DNA of 64,000 nucleotides, from positions 7,146,001-7,210,000 of the forward strand of contig NZ_CP108569.1 in the NCBI RefSeq assembly GCF_036010505.1, written 5' to 3'. Position numbers and translations under genes: made by a program. The notes under the pieces were generated by a model, which was not told the DNA's origin, searched no databases, and saw only the letters and a program-made list of their open reading frames with translations. This stretch comes from Streptomyces sp. NBC_01197. GTDB taxonomy: Bacteria; Actinomycetota; Actinomycetes; Streptomycetales; Streptomycetaceae. Shown one piece after another: positions 27,159 through 34,554 of this stretch. Position 1 is the stretch's first letter; the number at the start of each line of letters is the position of its first letter.

Positions 27159-29417
27159 ATGTCTGAGTTGTTCGATGCTGTCGATGCGTTGGTCGCGTCC
27201 GCGTCTGCGCTCCCGCCGCCGGAGGAGCGCAAGCGTTTGCGTGTGGCGCACGGTCTGACGCTGGAGCAGGTGGCGGGTGCGCTGAAGGTGCGCCGCGCGA
27301 CCGTCAGCGTCTGGGAGTCCAGCAAAAACAAGACGGAGCCGCGGGGTCCGGAGCGTGAGGCGTACGCGCGGTTGCTCAGGCAGCTCGCGGAGCTCTACCC
27401 CGCGCCGGCGGCCACCGCCGCACCCGGACAGGACACCGTGGTGCCCGAGACGTTCACCGGCCCCTCCGCGCCCGCTCCCCGCGAAGCCGGGGCCACCGAT
27501 CTGTCCCCGGAGTCGGGTTCGGTGCCGGAGACTGCGGCTCTGGCCGACGCGCCGGATGTCCAGCAGCGTCCCGTCCGCGCTCCCGCCTCCCGTACGACTG
27601 CCGCCACCAGGGGGCCGTCGGCGTCGCGGCGTCCGGCTGCGAAGAAGGCCACGGCCAAACCCGCCGCCGCCCCGGCCAGTGTCGATCCGCGTTTCGCAAA
27701 CGGGCCGCTCGCGGTCGTCGACATCGACGCTGACGGGCAGGTGCTGGCGTACTGCGTCGGCGGCCTGGTCCTGGACGTGCCCGCCAAGTCCATGCCGGCC
27801 CTGGTCGACTGGACCCTGCGCGAGGCCAAGTTGGGCGCGCCGAAGCTGGCCGGGCCGGGCAAGGACGCCGACCCGCTGCTGGTGCTCACCGAAGCTGCGC
27901 TGGAGCGCTATGGCCTCCCCGTCGCCCTCACGGAGGAGGAGCGGATCGCCGGGCGGATTCCCGAGGGCCACAAGATCGTCAAGCAGCTGGCCCGCGCGGA
28001 GTGGAAGCTGACGAAGCGCGGGTTCGGGCCATGGGCACGGATCTACCGCCCCGCTACCGGCTCGGAGCGGGCCTGCGTCCAGCTGTGTATCCCGTCGTGG
28101 AACGCGCTGGACACCCGGCACTGGGACACCGCCGGCCAGCTGCCGCCGGCGGAGCTCGCCCGGCTGCTGGGGACGTACGCGTCGAGGGTGATGACGCCGC
28201 GCGGCTCGACCGCCGTCACCGGCCTGGAACTCATGACGGCCCTGCACCCGCCGACCCGCGCTTCCGAACCGGACGTCGACGGCAAGCGGCACTCCGAGCA
28301 CAATCCGGGCTCGCTGGGGAAGGAGCCGGTGGACTGCGCGCCGTGCGAAGCCCCGGACGGGCACCCGCTCCTGGCTGACCTGCCGCGCTTCCACGTCCGC
28401 GGCCCGGCAGAGAAACTCTTCGAGGAGGCGTACGACTGGGCGCGCCCGCTCACCGACGCCGAATGCATGCACCGCAACCTCGTGGGCCTGGACGTGAACA
28501 TGGCCTTCGCCGCCGGTGCCAACGGGCTCATCGTCGGCCTCGGCGAGCCCGCGTACGTCAAGCAGCCGGTGTTCGACCCGAAGCTCCCGGGGAGCTGGCT
28601 GGTGGACCTCTCGCACGTCGATCTGTCCCGGGTGAAGGCCGGTAAGGACACGTGGGCGGAGCTGGACGCGAGTCTGCTGCCCAGCCCGTTCACGCCGAAG
28701 GGCGAGCGTCCCGAGGGCCCGGCCTGGTATGCGACGCCGACCGTGGCGTACGCGGTGGAGCTGGGCTACGACGTCGCGCCGGTCGAGGCGTACGTCCGGC
28801 GTGAGAACGGCCGCTATCTGGACGGCTGGTACACGCGGCTGCGCGACGCCTACCTCGCCACCATGGCCGACCTCGGTGTGGCAGCGGACCTGTCGCCGGA
28901 GGAGTTCCTGGCGGCGATGGACGGCTACCGCGGCCGCGACCCGGAGCTCGCGATCGTGGTGTCCGCGGTCAAGGCGACGGTCAAGGGCGGCCTGGGGAAG
29001 CTGCGTGAGCGGCCGAGGGGCGAGGGCTGGCGGCCCGGCCAGCCGTGGCGGGCGCTCTCCCGTCCGACGTGGCGGCCGGACATCCGGGCGGCGGTCATCT
29101 CCCGTACGCGGGTCAACCTGCACCGCAAGATCGTCAAGCACGCGGCGTTCACCGGCCAGTACCCCGTCGCGGTCAACTCCGACTGCGTCGTCTACGCGGT
29201 TGACGGCGAGAGCCCGCTGGACTTCCTGCCCTACCGGGAGGGCAAGCCCCTGCCGGGCGGCTTCAAGCTCGGGGTGAACCCGGGGCTGGTGAAGCACGAG
29301 GGAACGCAGACCACGTTGTGGGGCGAGGGCGTCAGGGAGCAGTTCCAGGCCCCCGGGCTCAACCTCGCCCGCTACATCAAGGACGGCACCGTCACCGACA
29401 AAGACAACGGGGAGTAG
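27159..29417 (+). CDS. tap: Telomere-associated protein Tap
   Basis: 752 residues, the length expected for Tap of Streptomyces linear replicons. An N-terminal XRE-like HTH (ERKRLRVAHGLTLEQVAGAL, VRRATVSVWESSKNK; ~25-65) and a Pro/Ala-rich linker precede a large C-terminal part with a helicase/polymerase-like style (VVDIDADGQVLAYCVGG, LVGLDVNMAFAAGANG, LPGSWLVDLSHVD, AVNSDCVVYAV). Tap binds the 3' overhang of linear chromosome ends and recruits the terminal protein Tpg. ATG at 27159 has AGGAGGT at 6-nt spacing. Tpg follows 7 nt after its stop, confirming the identity. Finding the operon between IS elements suggests transfer from a linear plasmid or an arm-derived segment. Confidence 0.9.
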   Translation: MSELFDAVDALVASASALPPPEERKRLRVAHGLTLEQVAGALKVRRATVSVWESSKNKTEPRGPEREAYARLLRQLAELYPAPAATAAPGQDTVVPETFTGPSAPAPREAGATDLSPESGSVPETAALADAPDVQQRPVRAPASRTTAATRGPSASRRPAAKKATAKPAAAPASVDPRFANGPLAVVDIDADGQVLAYCVGGLVLDVPAKSMPALVDWTLREAKLGAPKLAGPGKDADPLLVLTEAALERYGLPVALTEEERIAGRIPEGHKIVKQLARAEWKLTKRGFGPWARIYRPATGSERACVQLCIPSWNALDTRHWDTAGQLPPAELARLLGTYASRVMTPRGSTAVTGLELMTALHPPTRASEPDVDGKRHSEHNPGSLGKEPVDCAPCEAPDGHPLLADLPRFHVRGPAEKLFEEAYDWARPLTDAECMHRNLVGLDVNMAFAAGANGLIVGLGEPAYVKQPVFDPKLPGSWLVDLSHVDLSRVKAGKDTWAELDASLLPSPFTPKGERPEGPAWYATPTVAYAVELGYDVAPVEAYVRRENGRYLDGWYTRLRDAYLATMADLGVAADLSPEEFLAAMDGYRGRDPELAIVVSAVKATVKGGLGKLRERPRGEGWRPGQPWRALSRPTWRPDIRAAVISRTRVNLHRKIVKHAAFTGQYPVAVNSDCVVYAVDGESPLDFLPYREGKPLPGGFKLGVNPGLVKHEGTQTTLWGEGVREQFQAPGLNLARYIKDGTVTDKDNGE

Positions 29418-29424
29418 GTAGGCG

Positions 29425-29985
29425 ATGGCCAAGGAGTTCGGACACGGCCTCAACCAAGCGGTGCAGAAGGCGTTCACCCGCCCCGCACCGAAGGCAGCCG
29501 GCGCGCAGATGCGGTACCTGGTCAAGCAGCTCAAGGGCACCAAGGCGGTCGCACAGATGCTGCGGATCTCCCAGCGCACCGTCGAGCGGTACGTGAAGAA
29601 CCAGATCAAAAAACCCCGCCCGGACCTCGCCGCCCGGCTGGAGACCGAGGTGAAGGCCCGGTGGCAGCCGCAGATCCGGGCCAAGGCGAGGGAGAAGGCG
29701 GCGACGACCGGCGGCATCGTCATCGACGTCCATGCCCGCTTCGGCTACACCGCGCCGATCGGGACAACGGACCAGGACCGTGTCCGGCACCTCACCGTGG
29801 CCCTCCCGCCGCAGCATGCAGCCCGTCTCTTCGAGGCTCAGCAGCAGGGCGAAGGCGATGACCGGCTGCGCGAACTCACCGCCGAAGCACTCAAGGAGGT
29901 GTACTTCCAGGACGACGGCCGCCGCGCAGGCTCCCTGGACGAAGTACAGATCAACGACGTGCTGGACCTGGAGTTCGAGCTGTAG
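29425..29985 (+). CDS. tpg: Telomere terminal protein Tpg
   Basis: 186 residues, typical of Tpg (~185). LVKQLKGTKAVAQMLRISQRTVERYVKNQIKKP forms the HTH-like region (~30-62), and GGIVIDVHARFGYTAPIGTTD lies in the middle. Tpg is covalently attached to 5' ends and primes end-patching of linear replicons. Its ribosome site (GGGGAGTAGG) overlaps the tap stop codon, so the pair is one operon. It appears intact. Confidence 0.92.
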   Translation: MAKEFGHGLNQAVQKAFTRPAPKAAGAQMRYLVKQLKGTKAVAQMLRISQRTVERYVKNQIKKPRPDLAARLETEVKARWQPQIRAKAREKAATTGGIVIDVHARFGYTAPIGTTDQDRVRHLTVALPPQHAARLFEAQQQGEGDDRLRELTAEALKEVYFQDDGRRAGSLDEVQINDVLDLEFEL

Positions 29986-30317
29986 AGGCCAGCCGTACCC
30001 CCCGAAGAGTCTCCGAGCTGTGCCTGAGCGCCGAGCTTCAGTCCATTCCCCATCAGCCATGTGACGTGCTCGCTGAAGCCTTCCTGGTCAGCGACCCGGG
30101 GTCTGCGCCTGTACGAGCAGACGACGCACTGTCCGAAGCCGACCCGGCCCCACGTGTCCAAACCCTGGGCGCAGAAGGTCTCGTATCCACACACCGGGCA
30201 CTCCTCGAAATCGTGACCGTCAGGATTGTGCTTGGGGTGGTATTCGTTGGGGTTCTCGGCGGACTCTGCACGGCGCTCGGCTTCTTCATCACCGATAAGT
30301 TCTAGTAGAGCGCGTGC
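29986..30317 (-). pseudogene. Truncated zinc-finger protein fragment
   Basis: On the minus strand an open frame without a start codon reads ALLELIGDEEAERRAE, then FEECPVCGYETFCAQG and FGQCVVCSYRRRPRV, a clear CxxC...CxxC zinc-ribbon pattern. The frame begins after a TAG near 30318 with no ATG or GTG before the zinc ribbon, and it runs on antisense into tpg (to 29838) without its natural stop. Both ends therefore look truncated, the downstream end by the joint with the tap-tpg segment. Confidence 0.45.
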
Positions 30318-30497
30318 CTAATCAGCCGACCGCGCGTCCCCGTCCTGAGCCTGTTCGGCATCGCGGTCAGACTGGGCCTCGAGGACAGTCTCAGGGTGGG
30401 GTGGTGATCGAGAGCAAGCAGGGCTTGGACGTGACGGTGCTGCAAGCGCCCCGCTCCGCTTCCATGGCGGCCCGACCGCTGACGTCGAGGGCATCAG

Positions 30498-30854
30498 TCA
30501 GGAGGTCAACGTCGATCCGGGTGTCCCAGAAGCCTTCGGGCAGGCAGGTTTCCGCCTCCCTCCGGGAGCGGGCGTCGGAATCGCGATTGGGTATAACGCA
30601 CAGGCCGTTGCGGGGTTGGGACGAATCTTTTCGGCGATCACCTCCAACAGACCTTTCGCAGAGTGCACGCGGCCCTTCCTATTCGCTTCCTCCCCTGGCC
30701 ACTCCGCTGCGACGATCACGGCCAGGGCGTTCGACAGCGCCTGGTCGTAGATTCCTTCGTGGCCGGTCTCGGTCTCCGCAGACAGATCGACGCTGATGAC
30801 CGCGGAATATGGGTCCGCGTCGCTCTCCTGCCGGAGTGCGTTGAGCATCATCAC
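30498..30854 (-). CDS. Hypothetical protein, possibly 5' truncated
   Basis: 118 codons from a GTG-ATG-ATG start run. The middle is protein-like (DPYSAVISVDLSAETETGHE, IYDQALSNALAVIVAAEWPG, HSAKGLLEVIAEKI), and the C-terminus is low complexity. The frame stays open for ~20 codons upstream with plausible sequence (FPNVSRAEYFGQCLV), so the real start may have been lost. Family not recognised. Confidence 0.35.
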   Translation of the reverse strand: MMMLNALRQESDADPYSAVISVDLSAETETGHEGIYDQALSNALAVIVAAEWPGEEANRKGRVHSAKGLLEVIAEKIRPNPATACALYPIAIPTPAPGGRRKPACPKASGTPGSTLTS

Positions 30855-30920
30855 CAGACACTGACCGAAGTATTCGGCCCGGCTAACGTTCGGAAAGTCG
30901 TTACCGACTGCATGCGCACA

Positions 30921-31283
30921 TCATCCATCCTCCAGACACAGCGACGAGGACCAGCCGAGGCGCTCCACTCGCAAACCGAAGCGCTCAGTCACACGAGACT
31001 CCATACGCGAATGCCCATCACGCGCGGGCAGGGGTGGAGTGGGGGTGCCGATTCTTGCTCGCGGTCGAGCACCCGCCCCCCATTGCCCGGGCTGCTGTGT
31101 GAGGAGCGTGCCCGGGGGCATGTCGTTCTTACGGGTTGGCTCTTCGTTGGTCGACTGGTCGCCGGTGGGCCAGTGGGCGTGGTCGCCTCGGTGAGGGAAC
31201 TCCGTGTTCAGGAAGAGGATCCCGGGCCAGCCCGGCATGAGAGCACAGCAGTACCCGGCGAAGCCAGTCGGCATATCGCTCAT
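30921..31283 (-). CDS. Small hypothetical protein, coupled to its upstream partner
   Basis: 120 residues. The N-terminal ~60 residues look conserved in style (MPTGFAGYCCALMPGWPG, ILFLNTEFPHRGDHAHWP, STNEEPTRKND); the C-terminus is basic and low complexity. Its ATG overlaps the TGA of the gene upstream (ATGA at 31283-31280), good evidence that both are translated. I do not recognise the family. Confidence 0.5.
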   Translation of the reverse strand: MSDMPTGFAGYCCALMPGWPGILFLNTEFPHRGDHAHWPTGDQSTNEEPTRKNDMPPGTLLTQQPGQWGAGARPRARIGTPTPPLPARDGHSRMESRVTERFGLRVERLGWSSSLCLEDG

Positions 31284-31519
31284 GCTGCAGAAACCTTCGC
31301 CTTGCGCCAGGCCTGACGGAGCCGGGCGGCAATCGTGCAGTCCATCCCGCCTGAGCGGCACTCGCAGCAGCCGGGTGAGCCGTTGCGGCCTGTGGTGTGG
31401 TCGAGGATGTTCTGGAATGCCCGCTGTACCGGCGTCAACTCGGTAACCAGCACCGTCTGCGCATGACTGAGTCCGGTGTCGTCCCGCGGCTGGGCGGGCT
31501 GCTCTTGAGCCTCGGTCAT
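31280..31519 (-). CDS. Small hypothetical cysteine-containing protein
   Basis: 79 residues. ELTPVQRAFQNILDHTTGRNG is followed by CCECRSGGMDC and a basic helical end (IAARLRQAWRKAKV). A GGGG ribosome site lies 6 nt before the ATG. The IS3-family element is inserted 32 nt upstream of its start, so its native promoter is probably disrupted. Pairs with the overlapping downstream gene. Confidence 0.5.
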   Translation of the reverse strand: MTEAQEQPAQPRDDTGLSHAQTVLVTELTPVQRAFQNILDHTTGRNGSPGCCECRSGGMDCTIAARLRQAWRKAKVSAA

Positions 31520-31578
31520 GACGTCCCCATCGCTCTCGGTGATCTGCAGTGTGAACCGCCCCGGGTTCGATAGAGATC

Positions 31579-32367
31579 TCAGATTATGGTTGTGACCTGG
31601 GGTTTCGTGGATTCCATGTAGTGGCTGGCTTCGTACTCGACGGGCGGAACGTGCCCTATCTCACCGTGGAGCCGGCGGTGGTTGTACCAGTCGACCCATT
31701 CTGCGGTGGCCAACTCGACCTGGGAGAGAGACTTCCAGGGCCGTCGGGGCTTGATCAGCTCGGTCTTGTACAGGCCGATCGTGCTCTCCATCAGGGCATT
31801 GTCGTAGGCGTCGCCGACCGATCCGATCGAGGCGGCGATGCCGGCGGCGTCCAGATGCTCGGCGACCCGGAAACTCGTATATTGCGACCCGGCATCCGAG
31901 TGGTGGATCAACTCGCCTGGCTGAACGGGGTGTTGGTCGCGGTCACGTTGCCACACGGCCATCTGCAGGGCGTCCAGGACGAAGACCGTTTCCTTCACGG
32001 TGGCCGCGGACCAGCCGACGATCCGGCGGGAGAACGTGTCCACGACGAAGGCGACGTAGACGACTCCGGCCCAGGTCTTCACGTGGGTGAAGTCCGCGAC
32101 CCAGCAGCGGTTCGGGGCGGCAGCGACGAAGTCGCGGTCCAGCAGGTCCGGCGCCCGTTCTGCCGGCCCGCCGGGCAGCGTGGTGATCACCTTCTTGCCG
32201 CGGACGGCGCCGGTGATGCCGAGTTCGCGCATCAGGCGTTCGACGGTGCAGCGGGCCACGGCATGTCCCTGCCGGTTCAGTTCGCGCCAGATCTTCCGGG
32301 CCCCGTAGACGCGGTAGTTGGACGTGTGGACCTCTTGGATGCGCTCTTTGAGCTCCTCGTCGCGCAC
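31579..32367 (-). CDS. IS3-family transposase OrfB
   Basis: An rve/DDE integrase domain: VYGARKIWRELNRQGHAVAR, CWVADFTHVKTWAGVVYVAF (first Asp), LIHHSDAGSQYTSFRVAEHL (second Asp), and GDAYDNALMESTIGLYKTEL (Glu). The frame is open upstream of the GTG at 32367 to about 32515 (LVAFIDEHRDRFGGVEPICR), so the active protein is normally an OrfAB fusion made by -1 frameshifting near the CACACACAC run at the end of orfA. Confidence 0.93.
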   Translation of the reverse strand: MRDEELKERIQEVHTSNYRVYGARKIWRELNRQGHAVARCTVERLMRELGITGAVRGKKVITTLPGGPAERAPDLLDRDFVAAAPNRCWVADFTHVKTWAGVVYVAFVVDTFSRRIVGWSAATVKETVFVLDALQMAVWQRDRDQHPVQPGELIHHSDAGSQYTSFRVAEHLDAAGIAASIGSVGDAYDNALMESTIGLYKTELIKPRRPWKSLSQVELATAEWVDWYNHRRLHGEIGHVPPVEYEASHYMESTKPQVTTII

Positions 32368-32504
32368 GGAACGGGCGGAGGGAGCTTCGAGGCGTTTCTT
32401 GTGGGCGTAGTAGGTGGAAGGGGCGATCTTGCAGTCGTGCTCGGTGAGCGTCCTGCAGATCGGCTCGACGCCGCCGAAGCGGTCCCGGTGCTCGTCGATG
32501 AACG

Positions 32505-32831
32505 CTACGAGCGTGTGTGTGGCCGGCCGAGCTCGGCCGCGAAGAAACTCGCCGCGGCCTTCAGGATCTCGTTGGCCCGCTTCAGTTCGGCGTTCTCCTT
32601 CTTCAACGCCTTGAGCTGGGCGGACTCCTCCGTCGTCGTCCCCGGACGTGTCCCCGCATCGATCTCGTGCTGCTTCACCCAGTTCCGGAGCGTCTCGCGG
32701 GAGCCGATGCCGAGCTTCTCGGCCACCGCCTGCAGGGCGGCCGTCTCGTTCGGGTAGTCGTCGCCTACCTCGGCGACCATGCGCACCGCGCGACGGCGGA
32801 GCTCAAGCGGGTAACGAGAAGGTCGTGCCAT
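32505..32831 (-). CDS. IS3-family transposase OrfA
   Basis: 108 residues. N-terminal HTH_Tnp_1 (PLELRRRAVRMVAEV, ETLRNWVKQHEID) and a C-terminal leucine-zipper-like stretch (LKALKKENAELKRANEILKA). The last codons overlap the orfB frame; a short CACA repeat there is a plausible slippage site. Confidence 0.92.
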   Translation of the reverse strand: MARPSRYPLELRRRAVRMVAEVGDDYPNETAALQAVAEKLGIGSRETLRNWVKQHEIDAGTRPGTTTEESAQLKALKKENAELKRANEILKAAASFFAAELGRPHTRS

Positions 32832-32881
32832 GACTCGATCCTTACATGAAATCGAGTCTCCATTCGAACCGGGGCGGTTCA

Positions 32882-33188
32882 GTCGCGGATGGGGGAGATG
32901 TCGGCGCTGGTCTCAGCGCGCGTGATCCAGTTGATGCTCACGATGGATGGAGATCCGTTTCATGGTTGGTCCGTATCGGTGTTGCCTCGCGAGCTCACGC
33001 TCCCAGCGAGGCTGAACCAGCTGAGGTCAGGCCACAGCCCGGGACGTGAGGGTGGTCCGGGCAGAGCACATGGCAGTGGCCTTGAGCGCGGTCATCAACC
33101 TCACCTCCCAACCTTCTCGACCTGGATCGGACACGAACGCCGAATACCGTATCGCTCGGCCGAATTCGACCGTTCACGCACCAGTGCG
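32882..33188. other. No gene recognised (307 nt)
   Basis: Flanks the right end of the IS3-family element. Only short frames without ribosome sites or recognisable similarity are seen; possibly the remainder of a gene split by the insertion, but nothing matches the left flank. Confidence 0.4.
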
Positions 33189-33404
33189 TCAGGTCGGCTT
33201 CAGGGGCACGCGGATGACGGGCTCGAACGGGCGCTTGTTGAAACCGCTGCGTACGTTGCGGCAGTTCGGCGCCTCGCACATGAAGAACTCGTCGACCGTC
33301 CTCCGGCCGGTGCGGTTCTTGAGCCAGGTTTTCTCGTTCCCGGTGAGGGGGCGGTGCTCTTCGTCGGAGCCGCAGGTGAAGCAGTACATCGTGCCCGATC
33401 GCAT
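33189..33404 (-). CDS. Small zinc-ribbon-like protein
   Basis: 71 residues. MYCFTCGSDEEHRPL and DEFFMCEAPNCRNVRSG give a CxxC...CxxxxC zinc-binding pattern. ATG at 33404 has a perfect AGGAGG ribosome site 6 nt before it; the longer overlapping frames are therefore shadows. Family name not known to me; it stands alone between the IS3 element and a divergent DUF2236 gene. Confidence 0.7.
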   Translation of the reverse strand: MRSGTMYCFTCGSDEEHRPLTGNEKTWLKNRTGRRTVDEFFMCEAPNCRNVRSGFNKRPFEPVIRVPLKPT

Positions 33405-33606
33405 GAAACCTCCTGAAACAGGCGGACAGGCCGAACGTCGAGCATATGCGGATGTGTTGGGATCATGACAGGGTTCTATCGTCCGGGAGAGTGGTGTGAT
33501 GCGAACCGGGGCATCCCGTACGTGGGGGACAGGTAGCCCAGGAGCCCCCGGACCCGGAACAGCGACAGCCGGCAGGCGGCAGGACAACGAGCGGCGGCGG
33601 AGCGGC

Positions 33607-34554
33607 ATGAGCGGTGGACCGCGTACGGCGGACGGACCGGACCCCGGCCTTTTCGGCCCCGGATCCGTGACCTGGCAGGCACACGCGGACCCGGTCATGT
33701 GGATCGCCGGTGTCCGCGCCCTCTACCTCCAAGCGCTGCACCCCCGCGCGGTCCGCGGCGTCATCCAGAACTCGGACTTCCGCCGGGACGCCTGGGGGCG
33801 GCTGCTGCGCACCGCGAGCTTCGTCGGCACCATCACCTACGGCACCGCCGAAGCCGCCGAGCGGGCGGGCGCCCGTGTCCGCCGGATCCACAGCTTCCTC
33901 GGCGCCACCGACCCCGCGACCGGCGAGCGGTACGGCGTCGGAGAGCCGGCGCTGCTGCTCTGGGTGCACTGCGCCGAGGTCGACTCGTACCTCAGCGTCC
34001 TGCGCCGCTCCGGCTTCCCCGTCAGTGACGCGCAGGCCGACCGCTACATCGACGAGAACCGCGAGAGCGCCCGGCTGGTCGGGCTCGACGCGGCGGAGGT
34101 GCCCGCGGACCGGGCCGCACTCGCCGCGTACTTCGAGTCCGTACGCCCCGAACTCGCCGCCACCGCGGAGTCCCGTGAGGTCGACGCGTTCCTGCGCAAG
34201 CCCCCCGTTCCCGCCGTTCTCGCTCCGGCGCGCGCGGCGCTCTGGCGGCAGGTGGCTGCTCTCGCGTACGCCGCTCTGCCTCCGTACGCCCATGAGCTCT
34301 ACGGGAGACCGGCACCCGGCCCGGAGACCGTGGACCGTCGGCTCACCGCCGCCGGCAACGCCCTGCGCTGCATCCCCGGCCGGCTGCGCTGGCAGCTGCC
34401 ACCTGGCCATATTCTGAGGGCAATGGCGCGCTTGGGCCCGGACACCCGTCCGGCACCGTACAAACTCCGGACACCGGACGCCATACTGGACGGGCCGGGG
34501 ACGGTGCAGCGAGGCGACGGGGGCGACAGCACGAGATGGCGGACACCAGGCTGA
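33607..34554 (+). CDS. DUF2236 oxygenase (MpaB/Lcp-like)
   Basis: A 315-residue canonical member of DUF2236. Signature: LQALHPRAVRGVIQNSDFRR, DAWGRLLRTASFVGTITYG, RVRRIHSFLGATDPATG (candidate heme-ligand His) and LLLWVHCAEVDSYLSVL. Characterised relatives are heme-dependent oxygenases. No signal peptide or extra domain. The last 19 nt overlap the start of the downstream Ser/Thr kinase gene, so expression is linked. It shares only the general fold with the EF-hand-bearing DUF2236 protein at 23 kb. Confidence 0.88.
   Translation: MSGGPRTADGPDPGLFGPGSVTWQAHADPVMWIAGVRALYLQALHPRAVRGVIQNSDFRRDAWGRLLRTASFVGTITYGTAEAAERAGARVRRIHSFLGATDPATGERYGVGEPALLLWVHCAEVDSYLSVLRRSGFPVSDAQADRYIDENRESARLVGLDAAEVPADRAALAAYFESVRPELAATAESREVDAFLRKPPVPAVLAPARAALWRQVAALAYAALPPYAHELYGRPAPGPETVDRRLTAAGNALRCIPGRLRWQLPPGHILRAMARLGPDTRPAPYKLRTPDAILDGPGTVQRGDGGDSTRWRTPG

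Larger units (their letters stand above)
31552..32881. mobile_element. IS3-family insertion sequence
   Basis: A 1330-bp element with imperfect terminal inverted repeats beginning TGAACCGCCCCGG at 31552 and inverted at 32869-32881 (matching for about 28 bp with a few mismatches). It contains overlapping orfA and orfB on the minus strand. No 3-bp target duplication is evident. Confidence 0.9.

Noticed and set aside
26907..29723. 938-codon open frame antisense to tap-tpg
   Set aside because: Tap and Tpg on the other strand carry clear family motifs and ribosome sites; the antisense frame has none.
30066..30305. 79-codon plus-strand frame with a hydrophobic end
   Set aside because: The opposite strand carries an obvious CxxC zinc-ribbon reading; this frame lacks a ribosome site.
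32855..32881. TTCGAACC stretch that looks like a tRNA T-arm
   Set aside because: It is part of the terminal inverted repeat of the IS3-family element.
31549..32884. 3-bp target duplication of the IS3-family element
   Set aside because: The flanking triplets (GTG and GTC) do not match; no duplication is claimed.
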